Shown one piece after another: positions 17,652 to 26,225 of a DNA stretch of 64,000 nucleotides. The notes below the pieces were generated by a model. The model did not search any database. It had not been told where the DNA came from and saw nothing but the letters and a program-made list of their open reading frames with translations. Every line of letters begins with the position of its first letter. Within the stretch, counting starts at the first letter, position 1. Source of the DNA: Pseudomonadota bacterium (lineage in GTDB: Bacteria > Pseudomonadota > Gammaproteobacteria > Burkholderiales > Burkholderiaceae_C); assembly GCA_023387335.1 (NCBI GenBank), contig JAEWIF010000054.1, positions 16,616-80,615 on the forward strand, given 5' to 3'. The translations under genes were made by a program, and so were the position numbers.

Positions 17652-19976
17652 TCACACGGGGCCGTTGAGCCTCTCCAGCAACTGCAGCGCGAGCCGCTGC
17701 AGTTGCTCCGTCAATCGGGTCTCGGCGAATCCTTCCGGGTTCGTCCGGGCCTCCATCCACGTCTCCCGCAGCGACGCGGCTTCCGGCGCCAGCGCGGCTT
17801 CGGCCAGCGTCGACCAGCGCGCCGCGTCGGCGGGCGCGCGCCGCTCGTGCACCACCGCGAGATAGCGCACCAGCGCCCACTGCACCAGCGCGAGCATCAT
17901 CTCGTCGCCCAGCGCGACGCTGGTGAGGCCCGGTTCCGTACGGCGGTTCTTCAGGACCGCGCCCACCAGGCCCGCGCCGCCGCCCACGAGCGCGCCCAAC
18001 GCCGCGGCGGCCCCCAGCGTGAGCCCACCCGTCATCAGGTCGATCGTTGCGCCCATCGCCGCGCCGCTCGCCGCGCCCGCGAGCCCGGCCTGCGGCTCGT
18101 GCACGGCCTGCAGCACCTGCAGGCGGTGCGGCAGCACCGGTTGCCAGCCCGACTCCGGCAGCACGCCGTCGAGCGAATGCAGCGCCAGCAGGCGCGCATC
18201 GCCGGCGGCCTGCCGCTCGCGCAGGCGCGCGAGGATGGCCGCACCCGCATCGCGCCGCGCCTCCTCCTGCGCCTGCCGTTCGCCACGCACGACCAGTTGC
18301 CGCACGCCGACCGGCTCGGCCGCGAGCTGGTGCGTCTCGCGCGCTGCGAGCAACAGCTCCGACGCGAGCAGCCGCATCGACTCGGCCAGGCGCTCGTCCG
18401 CGCGCCGCTGCCACTGGCCGGCCAACCGCTCCATGCCCGGCGCCTTGTACGGAGGCAGTTGCCGCGCGATCGCCGATCGCAGCCGCGCGTCTTCGCGCCA
18501 CGTGGGCAAAGCCTGCGTGGGCAGCACCTCGCCTTCGAGGCCCGCACGACGCAAAGCGGCGGCCGCTTCGATTTCGCTGCCTTGCCCCAGCAGCCAGAGC
18601 ACCGGCAGGCCGAGGTCGCGGCAGGTCGCGAGCGAACGTTCGTGCAGCGGAATGTCGGCCGCCAGCAGCACCAGGTCGGCCGCCGCGCGCTTGTCGACGG
18701 ACTCGGCGCGAGGCAACCAGCGTGACCAGAACGAAGCCGCGTTGGCCGCCGCGGGTTTCGCCTCGCCGGGTTGCGCGCGGCATTGCAAGGCATCCCCGCG
18801 AGCCGTCGCTAGGACCGCCCAGGTCTCGCGCGGATCGCCCGGCGGCGGCACGCCGCCGGCCTGCCGCAGGGCCTGCTCGATCACCGTGGATCCGCCCTCG
18901 CCCGCATGCGCCAGCAGCAGCGTCACCCGCGCCGGCCGCACCCGTCCGAGCACGGGCGCGAAGGATTCGTGGCCGATGTCGACCGCCACCGAACGCGCCA
19001 TCCACGCCGCGCGCCACCACGCGAACATCGCGAGCAGCAGCCGCGGAACCACCACCAGCAGCCCGATCAGCGCGAGGTACAGGAACACCCAGCGCCGCGC
19101 TTCCAGGCGCCCCACGTCGGCGCCGCTGCCGAAATGCAGGCGCGCCAGTTCATCGACGCCGAAGGGCTGCAGCGGCGTGAGCGCGACCACCGGCGCGAAC
19201 AGCGCGCTCAGGAAGGCGTGCACCTGCGGCAGGTCCAGCAGCGTGCTTTCCCACCCGATGCGGTACTCGCGCACCAGCCCGCCGAGCACGATGGACAGCG
19301 CCACGCCCACGCCCCAGGCCGCGGCCGACAGGTGCAGGATGCGCCGCCAGCGCTGCCCTTCCAGGGCGCCGCCGACCCGCCACCAGGCCAGCTGGAAGCG
19401 TGCCGCGACCTGGCCCCGCAGGCCCGAGCCCGCGCGTCCCGCGAGCCCTTGCGCCATCCGCGCCCAGGCGCCCGGCACCTCGACGCCCGGGCCCGGCCGG
19501 CGCAGCGCGAACACGATGAGCATCGCGTACACCGCCAGGTTCCAGAACAGGAAGGCCAGCAGCGGCGGCGACAGCAGGTTGACCTGCCGCGGGTTGTCGA
19601 TGCGGTCGATCAGCGCGCCGGCGACCAGCGCGACCAGCGGCAGCAACCAGGCCAGCCACGCTTGCCAGGCCGGCGGCTGCGTCAGCCGCGAAAGGCTGGG
19701 CTGGCGATGCGAGAGAAGGTCGACGAGGCGGTCGGCGCGCGTCAGGAGGTAGGCCCGTTCGTCGAGCGGTTCGCCGCGCGCCGGGTCGCCGCTGGCGGCC
19801 AGCGCGTCGCGCTCGACCTGATCGCGCTCGACCGCGCCGACCAGCCGGCCCTGCGGATCGCCCGCCTCCAGCGCCTGCGCCAGCACGAGCCGGCGTGCCT
19901 GCGGCTCGGTGACGTGGATCGTTTCCTGATGGGCGGCGAGGTCTTGCAAGCCTTCGATTCTAGGAAGGCTCAACAC
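17652..19976 (-). CDS. DUF2868-DUF3482-like membrane fusion protein
   Basis: A 774-residue inner-membrane protein. Residues 100-380 match DUF2868: VNLLSPPLLAFLFWNLAVY, EYRIGWESTLLDLPQVHAF and RRWVFLYLALIGLLVVVPRLLLA, with about five membrane segments. The last 200 residues resemble the DUF3482 tail, including the Gly/Ala-rich hairpin SGAAMGATIDLMTGGLTLGA. In many Burkholderiales these are two adjacent genes and the DUF3482 partner carries an N-terminal GTPase. Here the two are in one frame and no Walker A (GxxxxGK) is visible in the middle. The GTG at 19976 is the likely start, with GCAGGG before it. Function is unknown. Confidence 0.75.
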   Translation of the reverse strand: MLSLPRIEGLQDLAAHQETIHVTEPQARRLVLAQALEAGDPQGRLVGAVERDQVERDALAASGDPARGEPLDERAYLLTRADRLVDLLSHRQPSLSRLTQPPAWQAWLAWLLPLVALVAGALIDRIDNPRQVNLLSPPLLAFLFWNLAVYAMLIVFALRRPGPGVEVPGAWARMAQGLAGRAGSGLRGQVAARFQLAWWRVGGALEGQRWRRILHLSAAAWGVGVALSIVLGGLVREYRIGWESTLLDLPQVHAFLSALFAPVVALTPLQPFGVDELARLHFGSGADVGRLEARRWVFLYLALIGLLVVVPRLLLAMFAWWRAAWMARSVAVDIGHESFAPVLGRVRPARVTLLLAHAGEGGSTVIEQALRQAGGVPPPGDPRETWAVLATARGDALQCRAQPGEAKPAAANAASFWSRWLPRAESVDKRAAADLVLLAADIPLHERSLATCRDLGLPVLWLLGQGSEIEAAAALRRAGLEGEVLPTQALPTWREDARLRSAIARQLPPYKAPGMERLAGQWQRRADERLAESMRLLASELLLAARETHQLAAEPVGVRQLVVRGERQAQEEARRDAGAAILARLRERQAAGDARLLALHSLDGVLPESGWQPVLPHRLQVLQAVHEPQAGLAGAASGAAMGATIDLMTGGLTLGAAAALGALVGGGAGLVGAVLKNRRTEPGLTSVALGDEMMLALVQWALVRYLAVVHERRAPADAARWSTLAEAALAPEAASLRETWMEARTNPEGFAETRLTEQLQRLALQLLERLNGPV

Positions 19977-19987
19977 CCTGCACCGTC

Positions 19988-20007
19988 ATTCCCGCGTAGG
20001 CGGGAAT
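19988..20007. repeat. dRS3-like 20-bp palindrome (REP-type element)
   Basis: ATTCCCGCGTAGGCGGGAAT has 8-bp perfect arms around GTAG. It fits the ATTCCC-N8-GGGAAT pattern of Neisseria dRS3 elements, and similar palindromes are scattered through Gram-negative genomes. It lies just upstream of the GTG start of the DUF2868-like gene and is the only copy noticed in the window. It may also act as an RNA hairpin. Confidence 0.6.
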
Positions 20008-20023
20008 CCAGTGCTTCCGGTTT

Positions 20024-20305
20024 TCAGTGCTTGCCCTTTTCCTCGGCCAGCCGGCGCGCCTCGCGCATCACCACCACGCTCGGCTGCTTCTCGAACGGAG
20101 TGGGCGGCAGGCCGATCAGGGCCTGCAGGTAGGCATGGGCCCGGTTCATGTCCGCGCCGATCATGGCCAGCGCGACCTCATGGTCGGGCTGGGTCTGGGC
20201 GATCTCCAGGTAGGCGGCCCGAAAGCGCGCATAGTCGGCTTCGGCCCGCGCCACCCGTCGCTGCACCGCCTGCATGTTGGCGTACTCTTCACGGGTATAG
20301 CGCAT
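20024..20305 (-). CDS. Small helical hypothetical protein
   Basis: A 93-residue soluble protein (MRYTREEYANMQAVQRRVA at the start, EKQPSVVVMREARRLAEEK near the end), largely alpha-helical with no cysteine or membrane segment. An in-frame ATG at 20314 would add three residues; neither start has a clear ribosome site. The open frame runs further upstream with arginine-rich sequence that does not look protein-like. It follows the sensor kinase in the same direction with an 82-bp gap. No family is recognised. Confidence 0.6.
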   Translation of the reverse strand: MRYTREEYANMQAVQRRVARAEADYARFRAAYLEIAQTQPDHEVALAMIGADMNRAHAYLQALIGLPPTPFEKQPSVVVMREARRLAEEKGKH

Positions 20306-20387
20306 GCGGACCATGCTAGGCAGCCCACGGCCGCGCAGGTGCAACTCGCGTGAAACATCACGCCACCGACTGCAACCGTGAAGCCCA

Positions 20388-22571
20388 TCACGGAACTTGC
20401 GCGGTCGCCGTGGTCGCGCGCGTGAGGGCCTGGCCCAGCATCGCCGGCGTGCAGGGCTTGGGCAGCACGTCCAGGCCCGATCGGGAGATCGCATCGATCT
20501 GTTCGGCGTAGCCCGTCATCAGCACCACCGGCAGCGCGGGCCAGCGTTCGCGCACCTCGCGCGCCAGCGCCGCGCCGTCGATCTCGCCCGGCATCACCAC
20601 GTCGCTGAGCAGCACGTCCGGCAGCAAGTCCTGCGCGGCCAGCCAATCGCGTGCCGGCACCGCCCGGTCGAAGTGGGTGACGCGGCAGCCCATGTTCTCG
20701 AGCATGGGCACCAGCGCGCCCGCGACCGCCAGGTTGTCCTCGACCAGCAGCACGTGCAGCGACAGGCGCCACTGTGTCGAGGGAGCCGTCTCGTCGCGCA
20801 CCGGCGGCGCCTCGTCGGGCGGGAAGAACATGCGCACGCGCGTGCCCTGCCCCGGCTCGCTGGCGATGGTGGCCGTGCCGCCGGCGCGCTCGCAAAGCGC
20901 GTAGACCTGGCTCAGTCCGAGCCCGGTGCCCTCGCCCACCGGCTTGGTGGTGAAGAAGGGCTCGAACACGCGAGGCAGGACCTCGGGCGGGATGCCGGGC
21001 CCGTTGTCGGCCACCTCCACCAGCACCATCGGGGCGGTGAGCAGTGGCGGCAGTTCGGACGGATCGGCCTTCCGCGCGGTGATCGCGAGGCGGCCGTGAC
21101 GGCCCGCGGCATCGCGCGCGTTGATCGCCAGGTTGAGCAGCGCCAGCTCGAACTCCGCCGCGTCCACCCGGATCGGCGACGTGCCAGGCTGCACCTCGAT
21201 CACCAGTTCCATACCGGCGCCCAGCACCGGGCTCAGCAGGTCGCGCACCGCCGGCAGTCGCTGCTGGAGCGTCACGTGCTCGGGCACCAGGGCCTGCCGG
21301 CGCGAGAAGGCCAGCAGCTGGCGCGTGAGCTTGGTGGCGGAGTCCACCGCGCGGCCGATCGATTCGGTGTAGCGGCTGGACGCCTCCGGATGCTTCATCT
21401 GCAACAGCACGAGGTTGTTGCTGATCACCATCAGCGCGTTGTTGAAGTCGTGCGCCACGCCGCCCGTCAGCCGCCCCAGCGCCTCGAGCTTCTGGGCCTG
21501 CAACAGCGCCTCTTCAGCGTTGCGACGGGTCTCGGTCTCCTGGCGCAGGCGGCGCGCCGTCTCCAGCGCCTCGCGGCTGCGGCGCAGCGCCAGCCGGACC
21601 GCCCAGAACAGGCCGAGCACGGGCGGCACGCCGAACGCGGCCAGCACGCCCATCTCACGCAGCCATCGCGCGCTCACCTGGGCCACGTCCATGCCGGTGC
21701 TCACGTAGATCGGGAACGCGCCCACCTTGCGGAAGGCCACCATGCGTTCGCGGCCGTCGACCGACGAGGCCACGCGCAGCGAGCCCGAGCCGTCGCCCAG
21801 GCGGATGCGGGCGAGCATGTCGCTCTCGGGCGCCAGGCGATCGGGCGCGGCGGACACCGGAGGCCAGCGCGTGAACACCCGGCCGTCGTTGCGCAGCAGG
21901 GTGATCGCCATGCCCGGCTCGTCGGCCGCCAGATCCTCGTGGAAGCGCAGGAAGTAGTCGGTCAGCAGGCTGATCGACAGCACGCCGCCGAAGCGGCCGT
22001 CGGGCTCGCGGCGCGCCATGCTCACGTCGAAGAACGGCTCGCCGGTGGTGCGCGAAACCAGCGGTTCCGACACGTAGACGCCGCCGCGGCCCTTCTGGTG
22101 CCACTGGAAGTAGTCGCGGTCGGAGGCGTCCACCGCGGGCGCCGGGTAGAAGCGGCTGGTGACGCGCGGCCGGCCGTCCGGTCCGAACACCAGGATGTTC
22201 TGCAGCTGCGGCTTGTCCGTGCCCAGCGCGCGCAGCAGCGCATGGATGGCCAGCGCGTCACGCGACAGGCGCTCGGTGGGTCCTTCCGCGATGTCGCTCA
22301 CGCGCGCGAGCAGCGTCTCGGTGGTGTCCATCACCTTGAGCGCGTGCTCGGTCGCGATGCGCAGCACACGGTCGAGCCGCAGGTCGGCTTCAGCGCGCAG
22401 CTGCTGGTAGCGGAACACGCCCACCACCACGTACGCCAGCAGCGCCAGCAGCAGCGACAGCCACGGCAGCCAGGCCAGCACGCGCAGCCGCGACGGCGCC
22501 CGCGGCCTGCGGGGCACGCGCGGATTCGGTTCGGGGATCTCGGGCAAGGAACGGCTCAGCGGGAAGCTCAC
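20388..22571 (-). CDS. Hybrid sensor histidine kinase with double-CACHE-type sensor
   Basis: A 727-residue membrane kinase. TM1 is at 33-53. The long periplasmic domain (55-305) has the PAPAVDASDRDYFQWHQ stretch typical of dCACHE small-ligand sensors. TM2 is at about 307-330. The HisKA-like domain has His374 in GGVAHDFNN; the ATPase domain has NLAINARDAAGRHG, DNGPGIP and GEGTGLGLSQ. A receiver at the end has Asp657 in LSDVVMPG. The likely start is GTG at 22571. It is similar in layout to the kinase at 11579-13777, suggesting paralogous sensors. No partner regulator is adjacent; the single-domain receiver at 23206 is the nearest. Confidence 0.92.
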   Translation of the reverse strand: MSFPLSRSLPEIPEPNPRVPRRPRAPSRLRVLAWLPWLSLLLALLAYVVVGVFRYQQLRAEADLRLDRVLRIATEHALKVMDTTETLLARVSDIAEGPTERLSRDALAIHALLRALGTDKPQLQNILVFGPDGRPRVTSRFYPAPAVDASDRDYFQWHQKGRGGVYVSEPLVSRTTGEPFFDVSMARREPDGRFGGVLSISLLTDYFLRFHEDLAADEPGMAITLLRNDGRVFTRWPPVSAAPDRLAPESDMLARIRLGDGSGSLRVASSVDGRERMVAFRKVGAFPIYVSTGMDVAQVSARWLREMGVLAAFGVPPVLGLFWAVRLALRRSREALETARRLRQETETRRNAEEALLQAQKLEALGRLTGGVAHDFNNALMVISNNLVLLQMKHPEASSRYTESIGRAVDSATKLTRQLLAFSRRQALVPEHVTLQQRLPAVRDLLSPVLGAGMELVIEVQPGTSPIRVDAAEFELALLNLAINARDAAGRHGRLAITARKADPSELPPLLTAPMVLVEVADNGPGIPPEVLPRVFEPFFTTKPVGEGTGLGLSQVYALCERAGGTATIASEPGQGTRVRMFFPPDEAPPVRDETAPSTQWRLSLHVLLVEDNLAVAGALVPMLENMGCRVTHFDRAVPARDWLAAQDLLPDVLLSDVVMPGEIDGAALAREVRERWPALPVVLMTGYAEQIDAISRSGLDVLPKPCTPAMLGQALTRATTATAQVP

Positions 22572-22598
22572 CCATTGTGCTGCCGCCGCGTGCCTGAC

Positions 22599-22790
22599 TC
22601 AATGCAGCGAGCGGTGCCCCGGGGGTCGCGGTTCGTCGCGCTGCGGGTCGAGGTCGCCCGGTTTGGAGGAACCGGTGCCCGGCGCGGGATTGTTCGCCTG
22701 GCGGCGGAGCATTTCCTTCAGCGCGCTCGCCGCGCCTTCGCCCGCGTGGCCGGTCGGCCGGCTGCGGTCCGATGCTTTCGATTTACGCAT
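22599..22790 (-). CDS. Small basic hypothetical protein
   Basis: A 63-residue ORF, basic and Pro-rich (MRKSKASDRSRPTGHAGEG at the start, QRDEPRPPGHRSLH at the end), predicted disordered. No ribosome site is evident. It lies 27 bp upstream of the sensor kinase start in the same direction. Weakly supported as coding. Confidence 0.4.
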   Translation of the reverse strand: MRKSKASDRSRPTGHAGEGAASALKEMLRRQANNPAPGTGSSKPGDLDPQRDEPRPPGHRSLH

Positions 22791-23007
22791 GGCGGAGCAG
22801 CTTAGGCCCGGCCACCGTCGCGTTGCTGTAGGCGGCGCGAACAGGCCGCGGTAGGACTTGCCGTGCAGGATGCGTTCCCGCAGGAAGCGCCGCCGCGCGC
22901 CTACGCCCGCGCTTGCCGCCGTCGCACCGCCACAGCGGGCGCCGGCCGATGGCAACGCGGCCGTGCGGCCACTACTTTCAACGCATACGCAACCACGGGA
23001 GTACGCG

Positions 23008-23187
23008 ATGTCCGAGGACAAGGGCCGCCTGGCGACGCAGGAGCAGCTCATCAGCCTGGAACACGAGTGGGAACGTCGCAACTGGAGCCAGTGGCTCGGT
23101 TGCAGCGAGAAGGAGTTGCAGCACGCCGTCGAATCGATCGGCGCGGATCCTGACAACGTGCGGCGCTTCCTGCGCCAGGCGCGTTAA
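23008..23187 (+). CDS. DUF3606-like small protein
   Basis: A 59-residue protein with the DUF3606 layout: short polar N-terminus, LISLEHEWERRNWSQWLGCSEKELQHAVESIG in the centre, then DPDNVRRFL. Members are small helical proteins common in Burkholderiales and rhizobia; function is unknown. GGGAG lies 6-10 nt before the ATG. The receiver gene converges from 18 bp away. Confidence 0.75.
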   Translation: MSEDKGRLATQEQLISLEHEWERRNWSQWLGCSEKELQHAVESIGADPDNVRRFLRQAR

Positions 23188-23205
23188 GGCAGGCGCCTCA
23201 GGATT

Positions 23206-23634
23206 TCAGGAAACACGCTGGCCGGAGCGGGCCAGCACCGCTTCCAGCGCCGGCAGGTCCACCGGCTTCGTGAGGTGGGCGTCGAAGCCCGCATCGGCGG
23301 TGCGGCGGCGATCGCCGTCGGCGCCCCAGCCGGTGAGCGCGGCGATGAAGACGTCCTCGAAGCTCGCGTCCTGGCGCAGCGTGCGGGCGACCTCGAAGCC
23401 GTCCATCACGGGCAGCCCCAGGTCGAGCAGCACCACCTGCGGGCGGAACTCGGCGGCGCGTTGCACCGCCTGGCGGCCGTCGGCGGCGCCGGCGACTTCG
23501 TGGCCCAGCATCTCGAGCAGGGCCACCAGGGTCTCCAGGCCGTCCGGGTTGTCCTCGACCACGAGGACACGTCGGGAGCCGCTGTCATGGGCGGCGGGGG
23601 CGGCGGGAGCGAAGGAATCGAAGGAAAGCGACAT
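23206..23634 (-). CDS. Single-domain response regulator (CheY-like)
   Basis: A 142-residue protein consisting of an Ala/Pro-rich leader of about 22 residues and one receiver domain: VLVVEDNPDGLETL, phospho-acceptor Asp in VVLLDLGLPVMDG, AALTGWG with the conserved Thr, and HLTKPVD with the conserved Lys. There is no output domain, so it probably acts in a phosphorelay or by protein contact. The nearest kinase is the hybrid kinase at 20388-22571, about 630 bp away; pairing is unproven. The start at 23634 is chosen over one two codons upstream. Confidence 0.9.
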   Translation of the reverse strand: MSLSFDSFAPAAPAAHDSGSRRVLVVEDNPDGLETLVALLEMLGHEVAGAADGRQAVQRAAEFRPQVVLLDLGLPVMDGFEVARTLRQDASFEDVFIAALTGWGADGDRRRTADAGFDAHLTKPVDLPALEAVLARSGQRVS

Positions 23635-23698
23635 GGGCAAAACGGCCGCGATGATGCCACGCGAGGAAGCTCAACAAGGCCCGGAAAACACGTAAAGA

Positions 23699-23818
23699 CG
23701 GCCCCTTCCGTAGGGAGCCCACCCCAGGCCGACGGGTTGGCATGCCAACAACGTCACGAACCCGTGGCTAGAGGGAAAGTACCCATGAGAAAGGGCCGCG
23801 CTAGGCGGCCCTTTTTTT
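23699..23818 (+). ncRNA. Candidate structured RNA ending in an intrinsic terminator
   Basis: The 201-bp gap between two minus-strand genes holds a chain of potential plus-strand stems. CGGCC (23699-23703) pairs with GGCCG (23727-23731). CGGGTT (23733-23738) pairs with AACCCG (23759-23764) around the 14-bp palindrome GTTGGCATGCCAAC (23736-23749). GGG (23773-23775) pairs with CCC (23782-23784), and a strong terminator follows. No plus-strand gene would need that terminator. It may be a small RNA. Read on the minus strand, it could be the leader of the response regulator gene. No known RNA family was recognised. Confidence 0.4.
23791..23818 (+). terminator. Strong intrinsic terminator
   Basis: AAGGGCCGC (23791-23799) pairs with GCGGCCCTT (23805-23813) around GCTAG, and the T-run extends to 23818. 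On the plus strand it is a textbook terminator. On the minus strand the same stem is followed by TTTCTC, so it could also end the FtsH-like transcript. The longer T-tract favours the plus-strand reading. Confidence 0.8.
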
Positions 23819-23835
23819 CGTTGGCTTGCTACCGC

Positions 23836-25965
23836 TCAGGCGGCGGGTTGCAGGCCGACCTTGGAGTTGAAGGTGTAGCAGGCCGCCTCGAAGCTGCGGA
23901 TCTCGTGCAGGGCTTCCCGCAGGCTCATCTCGCCGGCATCCATCAGCTTGCCGGCCAGGTGCTCGGTCAGCGGCTTCAGGCGGCCCAGCATGGCCTTCGT
24001 TTCACCGTACAGGCGCTCGCTCTGGGCTTCCATGATCGAGCGAGTCTCCTCGTCCAGCGACTTGCTGCCGTGGCCGTCGTTGGCCAGCGCACCGAAGTTC
24101 AGGCGGGTCTTGCGGTACATGCCCATCTCGCCCACGGCGTGGTGCAGCAGCTTGGTCACCCGCGTGATGTCGTTGTGGGCCCCGTTGGTGGTGCCTTCCT
24201 CGCCGAAGAACAGCTCTTCGTTGGCCATGCCGCCCAGCAGCACGCGCACGTCGTGCTCGATGTCCGACTTGGTCTTGAGCAGGTTGGCGCCCTGCTTGTG
24301 GAACACGAAGCCCAGCGCGTTGTTGCGCGGATTGGCCTTGAGCGAGATCTTGATGGTCTTCATCTCGGCCAGGACCTGGTCCCAGTTGCCGCCGGCCTTC
24401 TTGCGCTCGAACTCGAAGTCCACCAGGAAGTGCCCCCACTCGTGGATGGCGATGACGCGACGGTCGCGCTCGCGCTCCTTGGTGGTGTTGGTGTTGACGT
24501 TGCCCACCAGCACGCGCTCGGCGGCCTTCATCAGGGTGTCGGCGCCGATCATGATGCCGGCCTGCACCGCGGTGATGCCCGCCTGGTTGACGATGGTCTC
24601 CAGGTCGGCCGGGCTGCGGCCCTCGGTGATCTCCACCAGGTGGCGCAGGTCCAGGTCGGGCAGAACCTTGTCGGCGCGCTGCGACAGGTAGTGCTGGACG
24701 ATGGCCAGGCGCTCCTCGCGGTTGGGCAGGCGGAAGTCCACCTTCATCTGGAAGCGGCGCAGCATGGCTTCGTCCATCTGCATCTGCTCGCTGTTGAAGT
24801 TGGAGGCCACGATCCAGATGATCTCGGCGTCGCTCTTGGTGCGCACGCCGTCCAGCACCGCCAGCAGCATGTTCTGTGTGTCGTCGTCGAACTTGCGGTG
24901 GCCGCCGCGCTTCATGAACAGGTCCTGCGCCTCGTCCAGGAACACGATGCAGCGCTTGCGGCGCTTGGCCATCGCGACGATGCGGCTCAGGGTGTTGGCG
25001 CCGCCGCCCACGTAGCCGGTTTCCAGGTTCACGGCCGAGTGGAACAGGATCGGCAGGTTCAGCTCCTTGGCCAGGTAGCTGGCGAGCTTGGTCTTGCCGG
25101 TGCCGGCCGGGCCGCTGAACATCACGTTGAACGGCTTGTTGATGCCGTACTCCGCGTATTCGGCGCGCCGCATGTACTGGTCCTTGATCTGCGCGACCTC
25201 GCCCTTGATGTCGTCCATGCCGACCAGGTCGGTCAGCGAGCCGCTGACCTGCGCGGGCTCGATGAACTTGAGCGACTTGAACTGGCCCTTCAGCTGGAAC
25301 GCCAGGAAGCCCAGCAGGCCCAGCGTGAGCGCCGCCGACAGCACGCCGGACACACCGGCCTTCCAGGCGTCCTTCTCGGACTGCGGGCGGGCGCCGGCGA
25401 AGCCCTGGTCTAGCTTCTCGAGCAGCTCGAGGCTGGACGCGTTGAGGTCGGCGCGCGGGATGAAGCTGAGCTTGCCGCTCCACGGGGCCGAGACGGCCTT
25501 GTCCGCGAAGATCTTGGTCTCCATGTCGGACGGGTAGTAGGCGTACTGCTTGCCGCCCGAGGACACCAGGATGAAGCGCTCGGAGACGTTCCACATCAGC
25601 GGCTTGTAGATCACCGTGATGCGGTCCACCGGATTGGACTGCAGGAAGCTCAGCACCGAGCCGGTGCCGAACACGACGGGTTGCTGGGTGTCGAACGCGG
25701 CGATGCCGTCGGCGGACGCCATGGCGCGCACCTGCTCGGCGACGGCGGCCTGTTTCTGCCACAGGACGGCGGAATAGATGCCGGTGGCCGGGATCATCAG
25801 CGCGACGGCGATCAAGAGGAACTTGACCGCGTTGCTCTGGATGACGAACCAGTCGGAAAAACGGGAGACGGCTTTCTTGATCGACAGCCACAGGCTGCCG
25901 TTCGGCTGCTCGTCCTTGCTGCCGAATTCGGGGGTGGGAGTAGAACTGACGGATAAATCAGACAT
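23836..25965 (-). CDS. Divergent FtsH-type membrane AAA zinc protease
   Basis: A 709-residue membrane protease. TM1 lies at about 48-68, a periplasmic domain at 70-200 and TM2 at 203-225. The AAA domain has Walker A GPAGTGKT (285-292), a Walker B ending LDEAQ with Asp344/Glu345, and a short RRF arginine-finger region. The M41 protease domain has HEWGH (His508, Glu509, His512) and a third ligand, Asp599, in HNDITR. The YVG pore motif (319-321) replaces FVG. All catalytic residues are present, so it is probably active. The sequence is far from canonical FtsH, so it is a paralogue. GAGAGG precedes the ATG. Substrates are unknown. Confidence 0.9.
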   Translation of the reverse strand: MSDLSVSSTPTPEFGSKDEQPNGSLWLSIKKAVSRFSDWFVIQSNAVKFLLIAVALMIPATGIYSAVLWQKQAAVAEQVRAMASADGIAAFDTQQPVVFGTGSVLSFLQSNPVDRITVIYKPLMWNVSERFILVSSGGKQYAYYPSDMETKIFADKAVSAPWSGKLSFIPRADLNASSLELLEKLDQGFAGARPQSEKDAWKAGVSGVLSAALTLGLLGFLAFQLKGQFKSLKFIEPAQVSGSLTDLVGMDDIKGEVAQIKDQYMRRAEYAEYGINKPFNVMFSGPAGTGKTKLASYLAKELNLPILFHSAVNLETGYVGGGANTLSRIVAMAKRRKRCIVFLDEAQDLFMKRGGHRKFDDDTQNMLLAVLDGVRTKSDAEIIWIVASNFNSEQMQMDEAMLRRFQMKVDFRLPNREERLAIVQHYLSQRADKVLPDLDLRHLVEITEGRSPADLETIVNQAGITAVQAGIMIGADTLMKAAERVLVGNVNTNTTKERERDRRVIAIHEWGHFLVDFEFERKKAGGNWDQVLAEMKTIKISLKANPRNNALGFVFHKQGANLLKTKSDIEHDVRVLLGGMANEELFFGEEGTTNGAHNDITRVTKLLHHAVGEMGMYRKTRLNFGALANDGHGSKSLDEETRSIMEAQSERLYGETKAMLGRLKPLTEHLAGKLMDAGEMSLREALHEIRSFEAACYTFNSKVGLQPAA

Positions 25966-26169
25966 GCGTGTCCTCTCGTGTCAGTGAAATCCTACAGACG
26001 ACCCGATTTGCGTGCGAGCGAAAAGGACATGAAGGGGCGATCACGCGGCCCTCTCGTGACATATCTGACGAGCGCGACAACGCATGTGGCTCTGCCGTAT
26101 TGACGGCATCGCGGAAAACCCTCCCAAACCCCTCTCGCGAACTCGGCAGGAGGAACCGGACGGTGTGCT

Positions 26170-26200
26170 CCCGCTCCAAGCTGTTGGCCGGGTTTTTTTT
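26170..26200 (+). terminator. Putative intrinsic terminator (first of two)
   Basis: CCCG-CT-CCAA (26170-26179) pairs with TTGG-C-CGGG (26184-26192) around GCTG, leaving a small internal loop, and is followed by eight T residues (26193-26200). The stem is modest but the T-run is long. No annotated plus-strand gene lies upstream. Confidence 0.5.
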
Positions 26201-26225
26201 CAAGTTTCTTCCCCCGGCTGTTTCC

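Noticed and set aside
22858..23007. N-terminal extension of the DUF3606-like gene
   Set aside because: The extra residues are basic and low-complexity, whereas the ATG at 23008 has a ribosome site and gives the family length.
25958..26203. 81-codon minus-strand ORF upstream of the FtsH paralogue
   Set aside because: It overlaps the FtsH-like start region, has no ribosome site and no family pattern; the region is better read as a leader with terminators.
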